Shown here: positions 60,261 to 64,000 of the stretch, one piece after another | Position numbering within the stretch: position 1 is the stretch's first letter | Layout of the letters: each line of letters opens with the position of its first letter | Origin: Maea johnstoni | Taxonomy: Eukaryota; Annelida; Polychaeta; Spionida; Magelonidae | Direction of reading: 5' to 3' | Assembly (NCBI GenBank): GCA_963942565.1 | Contig: OZ012691.1 | Location: forward strand, 7,850,271 to 7,914,270 | Length of the DNA: 64,000 bases | The notes under the pieces: model-generated | Database searches by the model: none | Told to the model about the DNA's origin: nothing | Seen by the model: only the letters and a program-made list of their open reading frames with translations | Program-made: the position numbers and the translations under genes

Positions 60261-60307
60261 TGGCTGCTCCCTCGCCGGTTCTCTCAGCTGATCAGTGGAT
60301 TCGTTGA
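60260..60307 (+). other. Upstream ORF in GPCR leader
   Basis: ATG to TGA, 15 codons (MAAPSPVLSADQWIR). More upstream ATGs follow at 60295 and 60495, the last in frame with the GPCR. Such uORFs usually lower translation if the leader is transcribed as drawn. Confidence 0.35.
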
Positions 60308-60602
60308 CCCGGCGCCTGCTGCTTCTACTACTGCTACTGCTGCTCCTCGACACTTTCCGGTATTTTGCATCCTACTCTCGCTGCTTCCTTCTGTTCAGAA
60401 TACTTCTGCCTATTATTTCAGCGAGCTACTTCCAGTTTTTTCCACTCAGCTTACTATCAGATAACCCTATTGGTTAAGCCAAGACGATGATGTTGTGAAG
60501 ACTGTTGGGGTACGCAGCAGTCTTGTTCTCCAAGAGTCTCCACGGCCCACATGTGCGTGCGCGTGCAGTATTCGCAGACGACTGGGGAGTTTGGCGGGAA
60601 GA

Positions 60603-61946
60603 ATGGAAGCGCACCTAGCCGACAACGGCTCCGGCTTTCCATATACGAGCAACACGACTTATAAAAACACTGGATTTATACCTAAACATTTGGACGAGGA
60701 GGAAACGGCGAGCACACCCCGGGGGTTCGCTCTCGTGTTTTTGTCGCTATTAGGGGCTTTACTAAATGTCGCTATCATGATTTCTATCATTCCTAACAGA
60801 AGGTTACACACCGTCACTAACGTACTCGTCTGCCATCTCGGGGTCGTGGGACTACTTTCTTCTGTTATCCTCGTACCTTTTTATGCCGTAGCGTCTTTCT
60901 TAGGGGGCTGGATCGGCGGGCCAGCCTTCTGCAAGGTTCATGGATATCTTACAACTACCCTCTCAGTAGGGTCGCTGTGGACTATCGCCGGGCTGAGCTG
61001 GGACAAATATCAAACCATAGCCTCACCTCTCCATCATTCCACGACAACCACACGAACAAAAATGACAATCTGCTTCTCAGTCCTGTGGGGTTTTTCAACC
61101 GTTCTTGCCCTGTTTCCACTTTTAGGGGGTAGCGAGTATACATATCAACCGACCAAGGTATCATGTACAATTCATTTCGCGGACGCTCATACGAGGTGGT
61201 ACACCATATCCTTCATATCAATAACTTTCTGTGTCCCGGTGGCGACTATGTCGTATTGTTATTCGCATATTTTCAATATCGCGCGGACGCAGAGTCGACG
61301 AATCGCAACCCTGGTGCATGTTGTTACTCTTCAATTCCAGGCGCCCATTACCCACGCCCGTCCCTCGACGGCATTCAAGGGGAAGCGAGCAATGATGACA
61401 ATTATACAACTTGTTGGTGCCTTCGTCATTTCATACATACCTTATTGTGCGATGGTAGTATACGAAATCATAACTGGAAAAGAAACCTATGTGATTTTAG
61501 TGGCGTTGGCTACGACGCTGTTCCAAGGTGCGTCCTGCACCAACGCGTTCGTTTATGGCGCCAAAAATCGTATACTACGAGAGTCATTTAGAAATTATAT
61601 ACGTAGGAAATATCAGGAGTACTCTGCCACCTATCATAGCCGAAGTAACAGACGATCAGCCAGTCTCAGGAACCTACGCGCCCTAGCCGCCGTCAAACCA
61701 CCCGACGCTTCGGCACTGAAGAAAACCCGCTCGCAACCCGCCTCGCTGGGGTTGAAAACAGATCTAATGAACGGGGAATTGGCGCCATTGCAGAGGTCCC
61801 AATCCGCCGACATTGAGCTGCATGTGTACCGGGACAAAGCTGAGGCTCAGTCGTCCGTACCAACAAGCCCCAAGAAGGATTTTTCTATAGCGCAGTCCCT
61901 CATAGTTCCTGACAGTCCAGAAATCACGCCTCATGAAATCTGTTAG
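60603..61946 (+). CDS. Class A (rhodopsin-family) orphan GPCR, intronless
   Basis: 447 aa from ATG 60603 (context AAGAATGG); an in-frame ATG at 60495 would add 36 Cys/Arg-rich residues less like a receptor N-terminus. Seven hydrophobic segments, with an NTT sequon near residue 17, Asn in helix 1 (GALLNVAIM), Cys at the top of helix 3 (FCKVHGY) and in loop 2 (VSCTIHF), and Pro in helix 6 (ISYIPYC). Departures from the family: LGVVGLL where helix 2 normally has Asp, WDKY instead of DRY, no CWxP Trp, and NAFVY instead of NPxxY. The roughly 140-residue tail is Ser/Arg-rich. By eye the third loop and helix 6 (IARTQSRRIATLVHVVTLQF) recall GPR26/GPR78 or GPR161; the ligand is unknown. Confidence 0.88.
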   Translation: MEAHLADNGSGFPYTSNTTYKNTGFIPKHLDEEETASTPRGFALVFLSLLGALLNVAIMISIIPNRRLHTVTNVLVCHLGVVGLLSSVILVPFYAVASFLGGWIGGPAFCKVHGYLTTTLSVGSLWTIAGLSWDKYQTIASPLHHSTTTTRTKMTICFSVLWGFSTVLALFPLLGGSEYTYQPTKVSCTIHFADAHTRWYTISFISITFCVPVATMSYCYSHIFNIARTQSRRIATLVHVVTLQFQAPITHARPSTAFKGKRAMMTIIQLVGAFVISYIPYCAMVVYEIITGKETYVILVALATTLFQGASCTNAFVYGAKNRILRESFRNYIRRKYQEYSATYHSRSNRRSASLRNLRALAAVKPPDASALKKTRSQPASLGLKTDLMNGELAPLQRSQSADIELHVYRDKAEAQSSVPTSPKKDFSIAQSLIVPDSPEITPHEIC

Positions 61947-62062
61947 TTTAGTAGTGACTTCGTGTAAGTGTTGGGACGTAAGTGTTTATACAAAATGTGC
62001 ACAAGAAAACGGTATCTCACACAGGTAAATATTTATTGCATGTATTTGGTGCGATGTTACGA

Positions 62063-62226
62063 TGGTGCAGGTGCGAACGACAGAAAAATAATCCGCTGTT
62101 TTTCCACAAACAGCAAAAAAAAAAATCTGCTGTTTTTTGCTAAACAGTGGAAAACAGTTTTCAACACAGAACAGCGGATTTTTTAAAAATATATTTTATC
62201 TGCCGTTCACATCTGCACCATCGTAG
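62063..62226. mobile_element. Palindromic MITE with TACGATGGTGCAGGTG ends, about 164 bp
   Basis: Ends TACGATGGTGCAGGTGCGAA and TCACATCTGCACCATCGTA, with ATCCGCTGTTTTT / AACAGCGGATT inside. The terminal eight bases match the family at 58314 and 62563. The TSD is not clean. Confidence 0.7.
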
Positions 62227-62562
62227 ATTTGATTTAACACACAACCCTCAACGTTTGTCAGTAATATTTGTCCATGACGTGTGATAGTGGATTCTGACAT
62301 GAATGAAAGGCCACACGGTTGACAGACCCACTCTTTATCCTTTTATCCAAGACTATTTGCTTCTGGAATGTAAGCATGGTCTTATAACTTGTGCTAATTC
62401 TAAAAAGAATGATATTTTTCAGAAATATCACTTTTTTGCGATCTTTTCATATGGTTCAGATCATGTGTACATTCCAGATGTGAATTATCACAGTGAAATG
62501 CGTTAACCTAGTCCATAGAGGGCTATTTTGGAAGATTTTTTTTATCTCCAAAAACTATCATG

Positions 62563-62808
62563 TACGATGGACCAAGTGTGAATGAGAAAATATATTTAAA
62601 TATATTTTCACCACCGTATTTTGTTGGGAGAAAATATATTTAAATATATTTTCACCACCGTATTTTGTTGGGAGAAAATATATTTAAATATATTTTCACC
62701 ACCGTATTTTTGGGGGAGAAAATATATTTAAATATATTTTCTCCCAACAAAATACGGTGGTGAAAATATATTTAAATATATTTTCTCATTCACACTTGGT
62801 CCATCGTA
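62563..62808. mobile_element. TACGATGG MITE, 246 bp, 6-bp TSD
   Basis: Same ends as 58314-58653 (TACGATGGACCAAGTGTGAA). TSD ATCATG at 62557-62562 and 62809-62814. It has fewer internal repeat units than the 340-bp copy. Confidence 0.92.
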
Positions 62809-62814
62809 ATCATG

Positions 62815-63376
62815 GTATCTACACAGTATTTTTGAAGGAGAACTCTAAGCATGCATGAGTTGAACATACCCAGGGTCTGAGTACAGTACAGACATTTCTA
62901 CCAGTCGACCGGACGTCTGCCAGTGCCTGGTTGTACAAACACCAATGATTAACGTATCACATGATATAAGCCAATCACATCACAATGCACACCAAAGCTA
63001 CGTTCAGTTGTCAGGTCATCCATGCATGCCCTGTAAACTAGGTGACAATCGGTTACAGTGCGGTCGTGTATTATTTCCGAGCTGTCCAGGCAATCAGTGC
63101 AGGAATTAGATGTCGCCACTATAGCAACTGGCCCACGCTCTCCTACAAGCCAGTTAACGACTGACCAAACACTTTCTATGAAGGCACGCATAGAGAATGT
63201 TTAGAGACATCTCATTAATTGCAAAGAACACTTTCCATCATGTTAACATTTCATGTTTTTGTTTGACTTAAAAATATTTTCAATTTTCCATTCGTGGCAT
63301 TCTGGTTCTCTGTGGATTATACAATCATGCATTTATCATTGGTGAATGTTTATTGCATATCTGCAGGCTTAACGTA
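62815..63376. other. Intergenic, nothing recognised
   Basis: Unique sequence between two MITEs; no gene or RNA supported. Confidence 0.4.
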
Positions 63377-63583
63377 CTGTATAACTGGTTAATTTGGCGT
63401 GTACTTAAGTTGGCGTTTTTTTTCAAAAAAGTATTTTCTCTGAATTTATTTTGGCGTCTGGAGCAGTCAGAACAACGCCATCTTTATGTAGACATATTTT
63501 TATGCGATCTTTAATTTGGCGTTGATGGGCATTCGCCAAAAAACGCCAAATTAAAAACCACGCCAAATTAACCAGTTATACAG
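63377..63583. mobile_element. TA-TSD palindromic MITE with TTTGGCG repeats, 207 bp
   Basis: Ends CTGTATAACTGGTTAATT and AATTAACCAGTTATACAG, TA at 63375-63376 and 63584-63585. Inverted relative to the copy at 4671-4874 and nearly the same sequence, so the family moved recently. Confidence 0.9.
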
Positions 63584-63909
63584 TATTCACGAGTCTAAGG
63601 AGTACCCCACAATGGGAATTTATGTTGAGATTTAGTCGAATGGAATGAAACGCGTTTCACGCATGGATTGGTTTCTAGTCCACTCTCCATGATACACGCA
63701 TGTGTAATACCATGCACGAAATACAAGTAGGTTTTTTGGAAACATGGCTTTATTCTAAATTCTATGATATTTTCACACTCCTCAATCGGAAATATGAAGC
63801 ACTGAATATATAGGGATGCTTGTGCAAAATTGAAGACAATATTTCGCGTCATAACTCCCTTCAATTGTGTTTGCCTTGTACATTTAAATACCTAAAAACG
63901 TTTATCGTT

Positions 63910-63911
<2 letters not shown>

Positions 63912-63996
<85 letters not shown>
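63912..63996. repeat. (AT)n microsatellite at window edge
   Basis: TA dinucleotides running into the end of the window. Confidence 0.95.

Positions 63997-64000
<4 letters not shown>

Noticed and set aside
61163-61591. 142-codon frame
   Set aside because: Shadow of the GPCR coding sequence in another frame.

Overview
This window is eukaryotic: its genes are split by GT-AG introns, and the introns are packed with small DNA transposons. It looks like a marine invertebrate deuterostome, probably an echinoderm such as a sea urchin. The reasons are a sulfonylurea-receptor gene close to vertebrate ABCC8/9, dense MITE content, low GC, and two copies of one region that differ by many transposon presence/absence sites, as expected of a highly heterozygous animal. 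The species is an inference.

Minus strand, about 36.5 kb down to 0.2 kb: the N-terminal part of a sulfonylurea receptor (SUR, ABCC8/ABCC9-like, regulatory subunit of ATP-sensitive K+ channels). Eight coding exons run from the start codon through TMD0, the L0 linker and most of TMD1, about 544 residues. The rest lies off the left edge. Three exons occur twice because 5834-21083 and 21554-35123 are two versions of the same intron/exon block on either side of a run of exactly 200 N. The second version begins at the first base after the gap, so this looks like two overlapping allelic contigs that were never merged rather than a real tandem duplication.

Plus strand, 37.28-45.74 kb: a complete four-exon SUPT4H1 (SPT4) gene encoding 117 aa, head to head with SUR; the two start codons are about 760 bp apart. 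Its 6.9-kb first intron holds a 2.3-kb element built on palindromic TATTTACCG repeats, a fold-back element, a 46-bp minisatellite and a THAP-zinc-finger-like fragment. Downstream, 46.17-49.59 kb, three exons with compatible reading phases encode the C-terminus of an unrecognised protein ending in one membrane segment. The region 49.6-60.1 kb has no gene I can support and is repeats, AT microsatellites and unique DNA. At 60.6-61.95 kb an intronless class A orphan GPCR (447 aa) lies behind a GC-richer promoter-like stretch with two CCAAT boxes.

Mobile DNA: no intact transposase was found. Many non-autonomous elements have readable ends and target-site duplications (TSDs): 8-bp hAT-like, TA mariner-like, TTAA piggyBac-like, 9-bp Mutator-like, 6-bp elements with TACGATGG ends, and a 2.46-kb element with 4-bp TSD and twelve copies of TGCGAACGGGAC. 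Because the duplicated block gives filled and empty versions of the same sites, several insertions can be defined to the base. Coordinates and motifs were read by eye; no alignment or database search was run.
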